Counted from the first letter of the stretch, positions 1 to 8,195 are shown. The stretch: DNA of 52,770 bases from an uncultured Agathobacter sp. (GCA_934365945.1 CAKRNE010000017.1:1-52770), one strand, 5' to 3'. Made by a program: numbers and translations. The notes: generated by a model not told the origin, from the sequence alone.

Positions 1-4
1 TTGG

Positions 5-56
5 TTACAAAACAGGACTTTCATTTACAAATGGGGAGTCTTGGGTTACAAATGGG
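5..56. repeat. Degenerate ~21-bp tandem repeats at left edge
   Basis: Three imperfect copies of a unit containing TTACAAA followed by a G-rich stretch begin near 5, 25 and 46. Two of them share TTACAAATGGG exactly. The 21-bp period is seven codons, so one minus-strand frame reads as a short repetitive peptide, but no ribosome site or credible gene goes with it. I treat it as a non-coding repeat cut by the window edge. Confidence 0.5.
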
Positions 57-154
57 ATTCTCAGCTTACTATTTACCAAGGCAGATAAGGATAGCTTGTA
101 AAATGGTAAAACAAACAATAAAATGTGAGAACTCATAAATAATTTAAAAAAGCA

Positions 155-183
155 TTGATTCATAATCCATGATATGATATTAT
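155..183 (+). promoter_or_regulatory. Sigma-A promoter of the restriction-modification operon
   Basis: A TTGATT -35 box (155-160) and a TATTAT -10 box (178-183) are separated by 17 bp. They lie about 35 bp ahead of the HTH regulator gene. No other promoter is evident before the methylase and endonuclease genes, so this one probably drives the whole overlapping set. Confidence 0.55.
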
Positions 184-219
184 ATTTAACGAACATTTGT
201 TTTGATAATGGAGGAAAAC

Positions 220-432
220 ATGAAGATTAGTTATAAGAAGTTATGGAAACTGTTGATAGACAGAGATATGATGAAAAAAGATCTTGCAGAAAAAGCGGGA
301 ATAAGTAATGCATCAATTGCAAAACTTGGAAGGAATGAAAATGTTAATACAGACATATTGCTTAAGATATGCGTAGCACTAAAGTGTGATATTGAAGATA
401 TTCTGGAAATTGTTCCTGATGAATCGGAGTGA
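220..432 (+). CDS. XRE/Cro-like small HTH regulator of the R-M operon
   Basis: This 70-aa protein is almost entirely one helix-turn-helix DNA-binding domain of the short Cro/CI (YozG-like) type. Helices cover roughly residues 8-55, with the recognition part around KDLAEKAGISNASIAKL. I chose the ATG at 220 because GGAGG (210-214) lies 5 bp upstream; earlier TTG/ATG codons overlap that site. Its stop overlaps the start region of the Vsr gene, so it is the first gene of the R-M operon. Such proteins beside restriction genes often act as controllers that delay endonuclease expression. That role is inferred from position, since no C-box was identified. Confidence 0.75.
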   Translation: MKISYKKLWKLLIDRDMMKKDLAEKAGISNASIAKLGRNENVNTDILLKICVALKCDIEDILEIVPDESE

Positions 433-902
433 GTAAAGTGGACAGACTGACTAAAGAACAACGCCATAAGAATATGAAAAATATTAGGTCGAAGGATACT
501 TCTATTGAATTGAAACTTCGAAAAGAACTATGGAGACGTGGTTACAGGTATCGGAAGAATTACACAGAATTACCGGGAAAACCAGATATTGTTCTTACAA
601 AATATAAAATAGCTATATTTTGCGATAGTGAATTTTTTCATGGAAAAGACTGGGAAGTTTTGAAACCGCAGTTGGAAAAAGGAAAGAATGCGGATTTTTG
701 GATTAAAAAGATATCGAAAAATCAACAGCATGATGATGAAATAAATAAACAACTTCAATTTCTGGGTTGGACTGTTATACGCTTTTGGGGAAAAGACATT
801 ATGAAGAAAACCGATGAGTGTATACAGGTGATAGAAGAAAATATTTTTGAACAGAAATATAATGATTACGATATTGAGACAGAGGAGATTTCACATGTAT
901 AA
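429..902 (+). CDS. vsr: Very short patch repair (Vsr) mismatch endonuclease
   Basis: Vsr nicks DNA 5' of T:G mismatches left by deamination of 5-methylcytosine, protecting the site of the neighbouring C5 methylase. The family features are present: the N-terminal RS-K-x-T-x-x-E block (about residues 19-27), the GKPDIVL segment with its acidic residue near position 53, the FFHG stretch, and the terminal GW-x-V-x-R-x-W motif. The 157-aa length is normal for the family. GTG 429 overlaps the previous stop by 4 bp. GTG 438 is an equally possible start, since GGAG 426-429 is better spaced for it. The 3' end overlaps the methylase start by 8 bp, so the two are probably translationally coupled. Confidence 0.9.
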   Translation: MSKVDRLTKEQRHKNMKNIRSKDTSIELKLRKELWRRGYRYRKNYTELPGKPDIVLTKYKIAIFCDSEFFHGKDWEVLKPQLEKGKNADFWIKKISKNQQHDDEINKQLQFLGWTVIRFWGKDIMKKTDECIQVIEENIFEQKYNDYDIETEEISHV

Positions 903-1896
903 ATCTATAGACTTATTTGCTGGCATAGGTGGAATTAGAAAAGGATTTGACAGAGCTTTTGGAAAAGAAATAAATACGGTTTTCGTGAGTGAATGGGATG
1001 AATTTGCACAGAAAACTTATAGAATGAACTATGAAGATAACTTTGATATTGCTGGAGATATAACAAAAATAGATGAAAAAGAAATTCCTGATTTTGATAT
1101 TTGTTTAGCTGGTTTTCCGTGCCAGGCATTTTCACTTGCAGGAAAGCGTATGGGATTTGATGACGATTATAAGGGAATGTGTAGAGGAACTTTGTTTCAG
1201 GATGTTGTTAGAATATGTGAATTTCATAAACCAAAAGTTATTTTTTGTGAAAATGTAAAAGGTCTTACTATACATGATGGAGGAAGAACTTTTAAGGTTA
1301 TAAAAAGAGCTTTTGAGCAGATTGGATACACAGTGTATGACAAAGTGTTGAATAGTAAGGATTTTGGTGTCCCGCAGAATAGAGAAAGAATATATATTGT
1401 TGCATTCCGAAATAATATTGACAGCAGTGAATTTCACTTCCCAGAACCTACAAATCCTAATACATGCATAAGAGATATAATGGAAGAACATGAAGTTAGT
1501 GTAAAATATTATCTTTCAACAGTATATATTGAAACACTCAAGAGACATAAAGCACGTCATGAAGCAAAAGGGAATGGCTTTGGGTATGAAATAAGGAATC
1601 TTGATGGAAAAGCAGGTGCGATTGTATGTGGAGGAATGGGACGCGAAAGAAATCTGATTATAGACAAGCGTCTGACTAATTTTACTCCAATTACGCATAT
1701 AAAGGGAGAAGTTAATAGAGAAGGGATAAGAAAGATGACTCCAAGAGAATGGGCAAGGCTTCAAGGATTCCCAGATGATTTTAGGCTTGAACTGGCAGAT
1801 ACACATTTGTATAAACAGCTTGGCAACAGTGTAACGGTTAATGTTATTGAAGAAATAGCAAAAGAAATAAGGAAGGTGTTGGAAAATGACAAATAA
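895..1896 (+). CDS. HpaII-like DNA (cytosine-5) methyltransferase
   Basis: This 333-aa C5-cytosine methylase transfers a methyl group from SAM to cytosine in its recognition site. The conserved motifs are in order: I (DLFAGIGG, residues 6-13), IV with the catalytic Cys (PCQ, C76), VI (ENV, 119-121), VIII (QNRER, 161-165), and C-terminal RLQGFPD and QLGNSV. The variable target-recognition region, including the YYLST and GNGFGYEI segments, closely resembles M.HpaII as I remember it. Together with the adjacent HpaII-type endonuclease this suggests CCGG as the site. ATG 895 has GAGGAG about 7 bp upstream. An in-frame earlier start at 847 would lie deep inside vsr and lacks a ribosome site. Confidence 0.93.
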   Translation: MYKSIDLFAGIGGIRKGFDRAFGKEINTVFVSEWDEFAQKTYRMNYEDNFDIAGDITKIDEKEIPDFDICLAGFPCQAFSLAGKRMGFDDDYKGMCRGTLFQDVVRICEFHKPKVIFCENVKGLTIHDGGRTFKVIKRAFEQIGYTVYDKVLNSKDFGVPQNRERIYIVAFRNNIDSSEFHFPEPTNPNTCIRDIMEEHEVSVKYYLSTVYIETLKRHKARHEAKGNGFGYEIRNLDGKAGAIVCGGMGRERNLIIDKRLTNFTPITHIKGEVNREGIRKMTPREWARLQGFPDDFRLELADTHLYKQLGNSVTVNVIEEIAKEIRKVLENDK

Positions 1897-2968
1897 AGAA
1901 TTAAAAATGTCTGGAAATAAAGGCGAATGGTCAGAATTGTATGCATTTATGAAATTGCTCAGTCAGGGAAGAGTATATGCAGCAAATGAAAAAGTAGAAA
2001 AAATTGAAGATGTATACTATCCAATTCTCAAGATAATGCGAGAGGAAACAAGGGGTGAGATTATTGATTATATTATTGGCGATAATCAAATAAATGTAGA
2101 AATGCACTCTAATAGAATATTGTCAATTGATAGAACAGAAATGGAAAATCAGGCAGATAGGCTGTTAAGCGAAATTGCTACACATAGCGGAAGTTTTGAG
2201 CTTGAAGATGTGGCTAAATTTGCTAATGGTATAAAGGTAACAAAGATAAAGGCTCCATCTACTGATACAACCGATATTTCTATGCAAATTGAAGATATAC
2301 ATACAAACTATATTAGAAATGTCGGCTTTTCGATTAAATCAGAGATTGGAAATGCACCTACATTATTGAATGCAGGTTTAACGACCAATTTTATTTATAA
2401 AGTGACTGGCATATCGTCAGCTCAGGCGAATGAAATTAATGCTATAGATACCAGAACAAAGATTAAAGATAAAATGTCCAAAATAGCCGAGTATGGTGGA
2501 AACATTGAGTATTGTGGAATGAATCATGACGGATTTAAGAGAAACTTAATTATGGTAGACAGTAGCATGCCGGAAATCATCGGCAATATGCTGTTATATT
2601 TTTATACTGAAGATGTGAAGGAATGTGATAAGTTAGTGGACATGCTGGGAGATAGGGATCCGTTGGGATACGGAGATGCTATGATGTACACATATAAATT
2701 TAAAAAGTTCTTATGTTCCTGTGCTTTGGGAATGAAACCCGCAAAGCCTTGGGATGGATTAGATGAAGCAAATGGTGGATATATCATTGTAAAAGCAGAC
2801 GGAGAGATTCTTGCTTATCATATTTATAATAGAAATTTCTTTGAGCAGTATCTGCTGGATAATACCATTCTTGAACGTGCATCTACAAGTAGGCATGATT
2901 ATATGAGTTTGTACGAGGAAAATGGCGAGATGTTCATCAAATTAAATCTTCAAATTAGATTTAGATAA
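1886..2968 (+). CDS. HpaII-family type II restriction endonuclease
   Basis: This 360-aa protein looks like the HpaII restriction endonuclease family, which cuts CCGG. It has the family's opening GNKGEWSE block (about residues 10-17) and near-identical overall length. The start overlaps the methylase by 11 bp, with GGAAGG about 9 bp upstream. The endonuclease lies last in the operon, after regulator, Vsr and methylase, an order that lets the methylase accumulate first. An in-frame ATG at 1907, just before GNKGEW, is an alternative start. Specificity for CCGG is inferred from the family match and the methylase's target region. Confidence 0.88.
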   Translation: MTNKELKMSGNKGEWSELYAFMKLLSQGRVYAANEKVEKIEDVYYPILKIMREETRGEIIDYIIGDNQINVEMHSNRILSIDRTEMENQADRLLSEIATHSGSFELEDVAKFANGIKVTKIKAPSTDTTDISMQIEDIHTNYIRNVGFSIKSEIGNAPTLLNAGLTTNFIYKVTGISSAQANEINAIDTRTKIKDKMSKIAEYGGNIEYCGMNHDGFKRNLIMVDSSMPEIIGNMLLYFYTEDVKECDKLVDMLGDRDPLGYGDAMMYTYKFKKFLCSCALGMKPAKPWDGLDEANGGYIIVKADGEILAYHIYNRNFFEQYLLDNTILERASTSRHDYMSLYEENGEMFIKLNLQIRFR

Positions 2969-3006
2969 AATTAGGATGTTTTTTAGAAATTCTTATTAGA
3001 AATGCT

Positions 3007-3207
3007 TTGGATAGAGAAGGCTATGTGTTAAATGGCACAGGAAATAATTGTTTTTTTGTTGAAAAAATAGTTCAAAGTATATCTGGCCATAATCACATAA
3101 TTATTGAACGGAAAGGACCAACCAGAGTAATAGCCATAGAAAATTATAATGATGGAATTGTATATATGAATAATGGTTGGCATGTTAATTTAAAATTGAG
3201 TTTATAG
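3007..3207 (+). CDS. Small hypothetical ORF in the defence island
   Basis: This 66-aa frame starts at a TTG with no convincing ribosome site. The frame is open from about 2965 but offers no ATG. No domain or motif is recognised and the composition is AT-rich like its neighbours. It may be the decayed tail of a gene lost between the endonuclease and the membrane protein. I include it as doubtful. Confidence 0.25.
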   Translation: MDREGYVLNGTGNNCFFVEKIVQSISGHNHIIIERKGPTRVIAIENYNDGIVYMNNGWHVNLKLSL

Positions 3208-3273
3208 GAACTGTCTATGATAAATGACATAAGATTGATTGGAGTGCCAGCCATGTAGAGGAGAATGATTTTT

Positions 3274-4104
3274 ATGAAAAAATTGAAAGTAAATTTTTGG
3301 CTTCAAAAACATAGAAAATTACTGTTATTAGTAATGTTGTTTGTAGCTTTATATATGACCATAGTTGGAATGACTAAAATGGATTTTTGTACTCTTACTG
3401 AAAACGCAGGTTTGTTTGGAGTGGTAGGAACGTTATTAGGAGCATTTATTGGTGGTGTTTTTTCTTTAATGGGATCTGTTTGGGTAAACAATAAGCAACA
3501 AAAAGCAGCTCAGAACATAAAAAGAAAGAATATTATTTACAGTCCACTTTATGATGAGTTGATTAATATTCAAAATAATATTTTAGAACAAAATCCTTTT
3601 CCTTGGTATATTGAATTTAAAAAGGGACCTCAAACAATGTTACCGCATCCGCAGTATGATGCTTGGAGAAGAATAAAATCTGATACCAGATATTTAGAGG
3701 TTCCAGATTATTTAAAGAAGCAAATTGAAAAATTAGAAAATACAATCCATGATTATATTGAGTATAGATATAAGGCAAATGATGAGATTCAGACTATATT
3801 GAATAATTCATTGAGTGAAAATGGATTATCAAAATGTGAAATAATCAATATAGGACAGGTCTTATCAAGTGATATTTTGGAAAACAAAAAAAATGATTTT
3901 TATAACGAAGCTATGATGTCAGATGATAATATTGATAATGATAGAAAGAATATATTTAATGAAGTAATGTTAACTAAATGTAATGAAAATATGATTATTA
4001 TTGAGACAAGAAAAAGATATTACGCATGGTGTGAAGTACAGAAACAAACGATAGAAATGTTAAGCATTATGATAAAGCAGGTTTTGTTAAAATATGAGGC
4101 ATAG
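3274..4104 (+). CDS. Two-helix membrane protein with long cytoplasmic domain
   Basis: This 276-aa protein is of unknown function. Two hydrophobic segments lie near residues 16-35 and 45-70, the second glycine-rich. About 200 mostly helical, charged residues follow, with no recognised motif. ATG 3274 is chosen because AGAGGAG (3257-3263) is about 10 bp upstream, whereas the ATG at 3265 almost abuts that site. It sits between a restriction system and a probable anticodon nuclease, on the same strand and with a similar AT-rich composition. A membrane-associated role in the same defence island is plausible, but that is inference from context only. Confidence 0.65.
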   Translation: MKKLKVNFWLQKHRKLLLLVMLFVALYMTIVGMTKMDFCTLTENAGLFGVVGTLLGAFIGGVFSLMGSVWVNNKQQKAAQNIKRKNIIYSPLYDELINIQNNILEQNPFPWYIEFKKGPQTMLPHPQYDAWRRIKSDTRYLEVPDYLKKQIEKLENTIHDYIEYRYKANDEIQTILNNSLSENGLSKCEIINIGQVLSSDILENKKNDFYNEAMMSDDNIDNDRKNIFNEVMLTKCNENMIIIETRKRYYAWCEVQKQTIEMLSIMIKQVLLKYEA

Positions 4105-4110
4105 GAATAT

Positions 4111-4305
4111 ATGAGAAAAGGAATGAGTCGATATGAAATAAAACAGATATTAGAGGAAAAAATAGAGTCTGAACCTGACTTGAAATATTACTTAGATAAT
4201 GAATATACTATTAAGATTATCGATTTATTGGTAGAAGGTATTTCAGAAGCATTTGAAAAAAATAATGAGAAGTTAATAGATGATTTACTTAGATCCAGAT
4301 TTTAG
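4111..4305 (+). CDS. Small acidic hypothetical protein
   Basis: This is a 64-aa, mostly helical protein rich in Glu, Asp and Lys, with no recognised domain. It begins 6 bp after the membrane protein's stop, with AGGA-like sequence overlapping that stop, so the two are probably co-transcribed. It precedes the ATPase gene by about 50 bp. It could be an accessory or antitoxin-like partner of either neighbour, but nothing in the sequence decides this. Confidence 0.5.
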   Translation: MRKGMSRYEIKQILEEKIESEPDLKYYLDNEYTIKIIDLLVEGISEAFEKNNEKLIDDLLRSRF

Positions 4306-4353
4306 TTGTAAAATATTTATATAATTAAAATTCAGGTAAAGGAGATGAAGAGG

Positions 4354-6483
4354 GTGGCAGAAGTAAAAATAACAATAGAAAATTGCAATAATATTTCTAA
4401 AGGAGTAATTTCTTTAGAAGAGGAAAAACTTAATATAAGATATGGAATGAATGGAACTGGAAAGTCAACATTATCAACTGCAATTTTATTATTTAGTCAA
4501 GGCAAGTCTATGGACGATTTAAAGCCATTTGGAAGTGACGATGAGGTTATACCTAAAATTAGTATTGATGGGGATATTCAAAGTGTTAGAGTATTTAATG
4601 AAGAATTTGTTAATAATATGGTTTTTAAGGAAAGTACAGTAATTGATAATGCCTTTGATGTATTTATTAGAACATCAGACTATGAACAAAAAAGACAGAA
4701 TTTGGACAATAGACTACTTAGGCTAAAGGTAGACATAGATGAGAAGCAACCAATAATTCAATTGAAAAATGATATTGCAGCTTTCGCTGGAAAATTAGAG
4801 CTTAATGCGGCTGGGGAAAAAATAAAGAATAATACCAATTACAAGGCTATTATTAAGAAAAATAATGTGTATAATATTCCAGACAGACTTAAAAAGTACT
4901 CTCCGATTATATCAGATGATCAAATTTGTATTAATTGGATAGATTGGAAATCAAGAGGAGAGACATTTGATACTAAAGGCATATGTCCATACTGTTCAGA
5001 TGAATTAAATGCTGGATTTGCAGAAGAAAAACAAACATTTAAAGAAACATATAAGAAATCAGATGCTCAAAATTTGAAAAATATGTTGGATTTATTTGAA
5101 AATTTTCATAAATATATTCCAGATGACAAGTTTGATTCTATCATAGCCTGTATTAAGGAAGAAAAGGAAGAAAGTGCAATAAGTGCGATTTTGAAAACAT
5201 TTATGAACGAATATGTTCATATTTCAACTCAGCTTAATAAAATTTCATATTTTGATAAAAATGTGTTTAAGAAAACCAATATTAATGATATAGATAAAGT
5301 TTTGGAAGATATGAAGTTTGAAAAAAGTATTTTTAATTTTTTCTCAAGTGATGGATTCTATGAAATAGTTGATGAGGTAAATAATTCTATTGAGGAGTTG
5401 AGAAAAGAGGCAATTGATATAAAGGTTGCAATGGGAAAACTGCAAAGTGTATTAAAACAGACTGTTGCAACATCTCAAAAAGATATAAATAATTTCCTTG
5501 AGTCTGCAGGTATAACATATCAAGTTGGAATAAATCTGGATGAAAATGGACAAGCTATTGCAACATTGCAATATATACATAATAAGAAATTGGTTCAAGT
5601 TGATAAAATTAGGAAACATTTAAGCTGGGGAGAGCGTAATGCTTTTTCCTTAGTATTATTTATGTTTTATGCTATTAGTGAAAATGCAAAACTTATTGTC
5701 TTAGATGATCCTATTTCATCATTTGACACAAATAAGAAATATGCAATAATACACAGAATGTTTTCTAAACAGAGTGGTATTTTGCCAAGAAGTTTCTACA
5801 AAAAAACAGTATTAATGTTGACACATGATTTTGAACCAATTATTGATTTTGGAGTAGTAGGTAAGTTGCCAGAAGAGGCTCTTAATTCTAAATTTATTAA
5901 AAATAATCAAGGAATTTTAACTGAGAAAGCTATAGATTATAAACAGGATATAAAACCTGTAGTACAGGCATTGGCAGCTTACATAAAAGATGATACATTA
6001 GGAATTGTGCATAGAATTGCTTTTTTGAGAAAATATTATGAACATAATGGGATAGAAAATTATAAGGAGGCATATGATGTTTTATCTTCATTAATACATG
6101 GTCGAGATAAGTGCAAGTATGTTAATAATTCAGAAATGCCACAGGCAGAGATTCAAAAGGGTTGCACTGAAATTAAGAAATGGATACAGAACTTTGATTA
6201 TGATGAATTATATAGGAATGTTTATAATGAAGAGAAATTAGCAGAGCTATATTTTGCAGAAACGAACGATTATTTGAAAATTCAACTATTTAGAGCTCTT
6301 TTTGAAGTGAATCCAAGTAGGGAAATAAAAGAAGAAGATGTATTAGTGAAGTTTATAAATGAAAGCTATCATATAGAAAATGACTATGCTTATTATTTGG
6401 ATATGGTGAAATTTGAAACGGTTCCAGAATATATCGTGAAAGCTATTGATGATTATATGGAGAGGTCTTATTCAAATGTGTGA
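4354..6483 (+). CDS. RloC/PrrC-like AAA_13 ATPase, candidate anticodon nuclease
   Basis: This large SMC-like ATPase is 709 aa from GTG 4354. AAAGGAG at 4338-4344 abuts ATG 4345 but is ideally spaced for the GTG. Residue numbers here count from ATG 4345. The N-terminus has Walker A (GMNGTGKS, 34-41) and an AAA_13-type VFNEEFV segment. The helical middle carries one CPYC motif (C214, C217), like the zinc hook of RloC. An ABC-like LSWGE (426-430) and Walker B (VLDDPISSFD, about 452-461) follow. The C-terminal region has Arg562, Glu566 and His585. The R-x3-E pair matches the spacing of the PrrC/RloC catalytic triad; the distance to His is shorter than in those proteins. RloC and PrrC cut tRNA anticodons when DNA restriction fails. 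Activity here is inferred. Confidence 0.72.
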   Translation: MAEVKITIENCNNISKGVISLEEEKLNIRYGMNGTGKSTLSTAILLFSQGKSMDDLKPFGSDDEVIPKISIDGDIQSVRVFNEEFVNNMVFKESTVIDNAFDVFIRTSDYEQKRQNLDNRLLRLKVDIDEKQPIIQLKNDIAAFAGKLELNAAGEKIKNNTNYKAIIKKNNVYNIPDRLKKYSPIISDDQICINWIDWKSRGETFDTKGICPYCSDELNAGFAEEKQTFKETYKKSDAQNLKNMLDLFENFHKYIPDDKFDSIIACIKEEKEESAISAILKTFMNEYVHISTQLNKISYFDKNVFKKTNINDIDKVLEDMKFEKSIFNFFSSDGFYEIVDEVNNSIEELRKEAIDIKVAMGKLQSVLKQTVATSQKDINNFLESAGITYQVGINLDENGQAIATLQYIHNKKLVQVDKIRKHLSWGERNAFSLVLFMFYAISENAKLIVLDDPISSFDTNKKYAIIHRMFSKQSGILPRSFYKKTVLMLTHDFEPIIDFGVVGKLPEEALNSKFIKNNQGILTEKAIDYKQDIKPVVQALAAYIKDDTLGIVHRIAFLRKYYEHNGIENYKEAYDVLSSLIHGRDKCKYVNNSEMPQAEIQKGCTEIKKWIQNFDYDELYRNVYNEEKLAELYFAETNDYLKIQLFRALFEVNPSREIKEEDVLVKFINESYHIENDYAYYLDMVKFETVPEYIVKAIDDYMERSYSNV

Positions 6484-6639
6484 TACCCATATGATACCTA
6501 AATTTTTGAAAACATAAAATAATTATGTTAAAAGAAGAATAATTGCCATTAAAAGCTCTAGAAATAAAGCCTTTACATGGATAATAAGTTTCTCTGCTGG
6601 GATTCAGTGTATTCATATAGGCTGCGAGACTGACGTATT
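6484..6639. other. Right boundary of the defence island
   Basis: No gene is seen here. The stretch contains stops in all forward frames and the short peptide-like frame at 6577-6633 has no ribosome site. Left of it the DNA is AT-rich with defence genes. Right of it, a helicase gene resumes mid-domain. This is therefore the probable junction where the island replaced the 5' part of the helicase gene. Confidence 0.45.
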
Positions 6640-7023
6640 TTGTTATCTAAAATATGGCAGAAAAGCTATGTAGATGGAAAGCCGGATTACGCGGATGCAT
6701 TTGAAGACAATATGATTTTCAGATGGGATTCGCAGATTGGCAGGGGCGTGGACAGCTCATATGTGTCAGATGTGGTGAATACTAAAAGAAAGCATCTGCT
6801 TGTGAAAAAGAGTGATGCGGAGTCAAATTTCTACTATATGGGAGAATTTGATATAGTTGATGTTCGCGCTGCCAGAAAGCGTGATAACAATGGCAAAGAG
6901 CGCGATATCACCAAGTTTGAGATGAAGATGCATCACCCTGTAAGAGAGGATCTGCTTCGATATTTGCAGAGTAATTTACAACAAGGCTTACAAAATAATA
7001 CACAGGAGCTTAAGGCAATATGA
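6640..7023 (+). pseudogene. 3' remnant of a DUF3427-type DEAD/DEAH helicase
   Basis: The 127-aa frame resembles the C-terminal DUF3427 domain found at the end of large superfamily II helicases. Features are an F-x-W-x-S-Q block near residues 27-33, then the KHLLVKKSD and FYYMGEFD segments near 50-70. There is no helicase core, no good start (TTG preceded by an in-frame stop at 6631) and no ribosome site. It is the surviving 3' end of a gene cut off by the defence island. Its stop overlaps the Nudix start by 4 bp (ATGA), so the intact ancestor was probably translationally coupled to Nudix. Confidence 0.75.
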
Positions 7024-7442
7024 AAACAATACGCGTAGTGGCTGCCGTCATAAGGGCGGTCGATAAAGAAAATAAACCGATTATCTTTGCAACCAAGAGA
7101 GGCTACGGAGAGTTCAAGGGCGGCTGGGAGTTTCCAGGAGGCAAGATTGAGTCTGGCGAGACACCGCAGCAGGCGTTAAAGCGCGAGATAATGGAGGAGC
7201 TGGACACGGAAATTGCTGTCGGAGAATTAATAGATACGATAGAATACGATTATCCTAATTTCCATCTCTCTATGGATTGCTTCTGGTGTGAGGTAATTCA
7301 CGGTGAGCTTATCCTAAAAGAGGCTGAGGACGCAAAGTGGCTTACAAAGGAGCATCTGGCGGACGTAAAGTGGCTGCCGGCGGATGTGACACTGATTGAG
7401 AAGATCGGAGAGGCACTATATGAAAACAAGGATAGCAAATAG
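7020..7442 (+). CDS. Nudix hydrolase, MutT/8-oxo-dGTP diphosphatase type
   Basis: This 140-aa Nudix enzyme hydrolyses nucleoside diphosphate-X compounds. The WEFPGGKIESGE segment and MutT-like size suggest cleaning of oxidised dNTPs. The Nudix box runs from G41 through E47 to R55-E56 and E59-E60. Its last glycine position is replaced (LDT follows the EE pair). The start overlaps the helicase remnant by 4 bp and relies on coupling, with no strong ribosome site of its own. Its last ~85 bp are duplicated at 8111-8195. The 3' end overlaps the next gene by about 23 bp. Confidence 0.88.
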   Translation: MKTIRVVAAVIRAVDKENKPIIFATKRGYGEFKGGWEFPGGKIESGETPQQALKREIMEELDTEIAVGELIDTIEYDYPNFHLSMDCFWCEVIHGELILKEAEDAKWLTKEHLADVKWLPADVTLIEKIGEALYENKDSK

Positions 7443-7785
7443 CATGAACATACAAATTTTCGGAACAAAGAAATGTAATGATACAAAGAAAGCTCAGCGA
7501 TTTTTTAAGGAGCGTGGGATAAAGTTTCAGTTTATCGACATGAAGGAAAAAGGCATGAGCAAAGGAGAATTTAATTCTGTTGCCCAGGTGAATGGCGGTC
7601 TTGACAATATGATTAACTGGGATGGCAAAGATAAGGATTTGCTGGCACTTATAAAGTACATAGCAGATGAGGACAAGCTGGATAAAGTGCTTGAAAATCC
7701 GCAGGTGATTAAGACACCGGTGGTTAGAAACGGCAGGCAGTCAACAATCGGGTACCGGCCGGATGTATGGAAGACATGGAAATAA
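7420..7785 (+). CDS. ArsC/Spx-family thioredoxin-fold protein
   Basis: This 121-aa protein of the arsenate reductase (ArsC)/Spx family has a thioredoxin-like fold. A single N-terminal cysteine (C19, in TKKCNDTKKA) replaces the CxxC of Spx. The family's later TPVVRNGRQ-x-x-IGYRPDVW segment is clear. ATG 7420 has GGAGAGG (7408-7414) 5 bp upstream, inside the Nudix gene. ATG 7444, just before the conserved MNIQIFG, is an alternative and gives a more typical N-terminus. Members are often annotated as arsenate reductases without proof. A redox or regulatory role is equally possible. Confidence 0.8.
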   Translation: MKTRIANSMNIQIFGTKKCNDTKKAQRFFKERGIKFQFIDMKEKGMSKGEFNSVAQVNGGLDNMINWDGKDKDLLALIKYIADEDKLDKVLENPQVIKTPVVRNGRQSTIGYRPDVWKTWK

Positions 7786-7817
7786 CACTAAAGTAAATGA
7801 AAGGCAGGAAAATATAT

Positions 7818-8087
7818 ATGTATTATGTACCGGATGGCACCGAGCAGTGCGGTTATTATGAGTGTAAAGAGTGCGGAAGCAGGTTTCTGGATTTAAAAAT
7901 TGCACCAACATTGGTATGTCCATACTGTGGAGAAGAGGCAGATATGGAGATAGGACCTGATGAGGAGATGCCAAAAGTTGTAGAATCTGCGAAGCTTATT
8001 CAGATGGTTAGAGGCGCTGAAGAGGTAGAGAAGATGGATAAGCTGTTATCGCTTGCTGTGACAGGTGGCGATTTTAACTGGATATAA
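7818..8087 (+). CDS. Small zinc-ribbon protein
   Basis: This 89-aa protein has a rubredoxin/zinc-ribbon-like CxxC pair (C16, C19) and a second pair (C34, C37) that should bind one zinc ion. An acidic helical tail follows. ATG 7818 is preferred because GCAGGA lies about 8 bp upstream; the earlier ATG 7797 lacks a ribosome site. It lies in a same-strand run of small genes. Molecular function is unknown. Confidence 0.7.
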   Translation: MYYVPDGTEQCGYYECKECGSRFLDLKIAPTLVCPYCGEEADMEIGPDEEMPKVVESAKLIQMVRGAEEVEKMDKLLSLAVTGGDFNWI

Positions 8088-8110
8088 GAATGCAGATATT
8101 TGTAGATGCA

Positions 8111-8195
8111 GATGTAAAGTAGCTGCCGGCGGATGTGACATTGATTGAGAAGATTGGAGAGGCACTATATGAAACCAAAAACAGCAAAGAGCATG
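8111..8195 (+). repeat. Duplicated 3' end of the Nudix gene
   Basis: About 85 bp here match 7362-7446, the end of the Nudix gene plus the start of its downstream gene, with about nine differences. One difference turns the Nudix TGG codon into TAG (8119-8121). The copy carries the ribosome site and first codons used by the next ORF (MKPKTAKSM versus MKTRIANSM at 7420). It looks like the stump of a second Nudix gene left by deletion or by recombination between tandem copies. Confidence 0.8.
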
